Source of the DNA: Ricinus communis
Lineage: Eukaryota; Streptophyta; Magnoliopsida; Malpighiales; Euphorbiaceae
Direction of reading: 5' to 3'
Assembly (NCBI RefSeq): GCF_019578655.1
Contig: NC_063265.1
Span: forward strand, 18,090,285-18,154,284
Length of the DNA: 64,000 bases
Shown: positions 62,760 through 64,000 of the stretch, piece by piece
How the letters are laid out: every line of letters starts with the position of its first letter
Numbering within the stretch: the stretch's first letter is position 1
Made by a program: the position numbers and the translations under genes
Notes under the pieces: generated by a model
Database searches by the model: none
What the model saw: the letters and a program-made list of their open reading frames with translations, nothing else
What the model was told of the DNA's origin: nothing

Positions 62760-63960
62760 ATTGTTAGTGATGTATCTAAATTAGTACTCGCAAATATATG
62801 AACCGAATGGTAGTTCGGACAATCTCACCACGAGATCGATCTCACAAGAAATTGTAGAGTATATATTATAAAAACCAACTATTACACAAATTACTGAAAA
62901 TAAATTTAAATACTCTAAGTCGATGTTTTGATAATGATCTTTAGTTTAATAAAATAAATTAAATAACTAGAAAATAAATATGCAACTAGAATGATTAATA
63001 TGAATTATATGATAAAATAGTATTTAGTCCAGTTTTTACTTAGTAATCCTTTTAATTCTCTTAAGCCCTAATTTAACAAATGAGATAGTGATGTGCCTTT
63101 AAGTCACTCAAGCTAATAATGCAACTTAAGTTTCTTATACCAACATATATTTAAGTAAAGATGATGTTTCTAATACTTTTAACCTAAAGATTTTCATAAA
63201 ATATATTACAACTAAATTGATATGATGGTCAACTAACAATAATAGATGAAACTAATGAACATATGAAGGCAAAGAAATGATTCATTAAACTCAAAATATA
63301 TAAGGTTCATACATAAGTAAAAAGCCAAACTAAACACTTATGAGACTTAGGCTAACATACTTAATCCAACGATCATTGTAATTAAATAAAAAAATTTAAG
63401 AATCATAAAACATAAAACTAAAACACCCTCAAAGTTCAAAGGCAATTCAAGGAATGAAGAAGATTGGTCCTCTTTCTCCACGTCTTCGAAAAGCTTTTCT
63501 AATTTTTCCAAGAATGATGCAACACAAGCTAGCTAGATGTAAAAGATGATGAGCCCTAGAAATTTATGCAGAGAATATTAGAAATCTTCTCTAGAGAGAT
63601 GCTCAATAGCCGAAGAACTCTCTGTTTTAATTTACCTATACTCCTTGTAGAGATTTCCTTTTTTAGAGTTCTTTTCTCAACACACAACTCATATAGTTTA
63701 TCCCTTACTATCCTAAACAAACTAAACAACTCAAAAAATAATTATCCACTAATTATATAATAATTACTTAAACCCTCCTTCTTGGGCCTTAATGAATTAA
63801 GCTAGGCCCAAACTATTAATAGCCCACATGTCTGATTCTCGAGCCTTTAATAGTCGCAGTCCAATTAACGTCCATTAGTGGGTTTTTAGCTCAAATTCTT
63901 TTGTTTGGCGATTATTTCTTGAATTTAGATAAGAAAACTAAAGTGAGGTAAAACACATCT
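62760..63960. mobile_element. Probable dispersed-repeat fragment, class unknown
   Basis: The sequence begins around a phrase of the type TGAACCGAATGGTAGTTCGGAC followed by CACGAGATCGATCTCACAAG. I have seen such phrases at the edge of plant interspersed repeats, and the block is more complex than the flanking AT-rich DNA. Towards the right it has an 8-bp inverted repeat (TTGGGCCT at 63782-63789, AGGCCCAA at 63804-63811). No retrotransposon protein is visible and the right limit may lie beyond the window. This is a weak call based on sequence style only. Confidence 0.3.
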
Positions 63961-64000
63961 TTATACCATATTATTTATAGAAACATATCATTAAAGCTCT

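Overview
This is a nuclear genome fragment from a flowering plant. The evidence is spliced genes with GT-AG introns, very AT-rich intergenic DNA full of microsatellites, decayed transposon remnants, and protein families typical of eudicots. The gene set would fit a rosid, possibly of the Malpighiales type, but that is a guess from overall look only. There is no sign of bacterial, organellar or viral gene organisation.

Six protein-coding genes can be supported. From left to right they are: (1) an intronless dirigent protein gene, + strand, 3171-3761; (2) a six-exon gene for a small plant protein of unknown function with a CxxC motif and hydrophobic segments, + strand, 5181-8121; (3) an intronless single-C2H2 zinc finger regulator of the GIS/ZFP8 type, - strand, 16064-16759; (4) a second intronless dirigent gene, - strand, 40360-40920, a paralogue of the first and facing it; (5) a very small three-exon gene, + strand, 47193-48141, for a 59-residue twin CX9C protein like the complex I assembly factor NDUFAF8; and (6) an eleven-exon gene, + strand, 48461-53938, for a 750-residue RMC1/Mic1-type protein, the partner of the Mon1-Ccz1 Rab7 exchange factor.

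The most interesting spot is 46.4-54 kb. The 59-residue mitochondrial-type protein is encoded only about 320 bp upstream of the RMC1 start, on the same strand. No clear poly(A) signal separates them, and there is a cluster of mitochondrial-type TGGGCY promoter elements further upstream. The simplest reading is one transcript carrying both, with the small protein as a conserved upstream ORF. If so, this is a plant dicistronic gene linking respiratory complex I assembly to late endosome/vacuole trafficking.

The remaining ~45 kb is non-coding: AT-rich spacer, a diverged tandem array of about 184-bp units at 24.5-26 kb, several short duplications, long (AT)n tracts, a decayed LINE RNase H fragment at 36.4-37 kb, two MITE-like elements, and a probable repeat fragment at the right edge. 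The long stretches 17.2-24.4, 26-36.3 and 54-62.7 kb hold no gene I can support.
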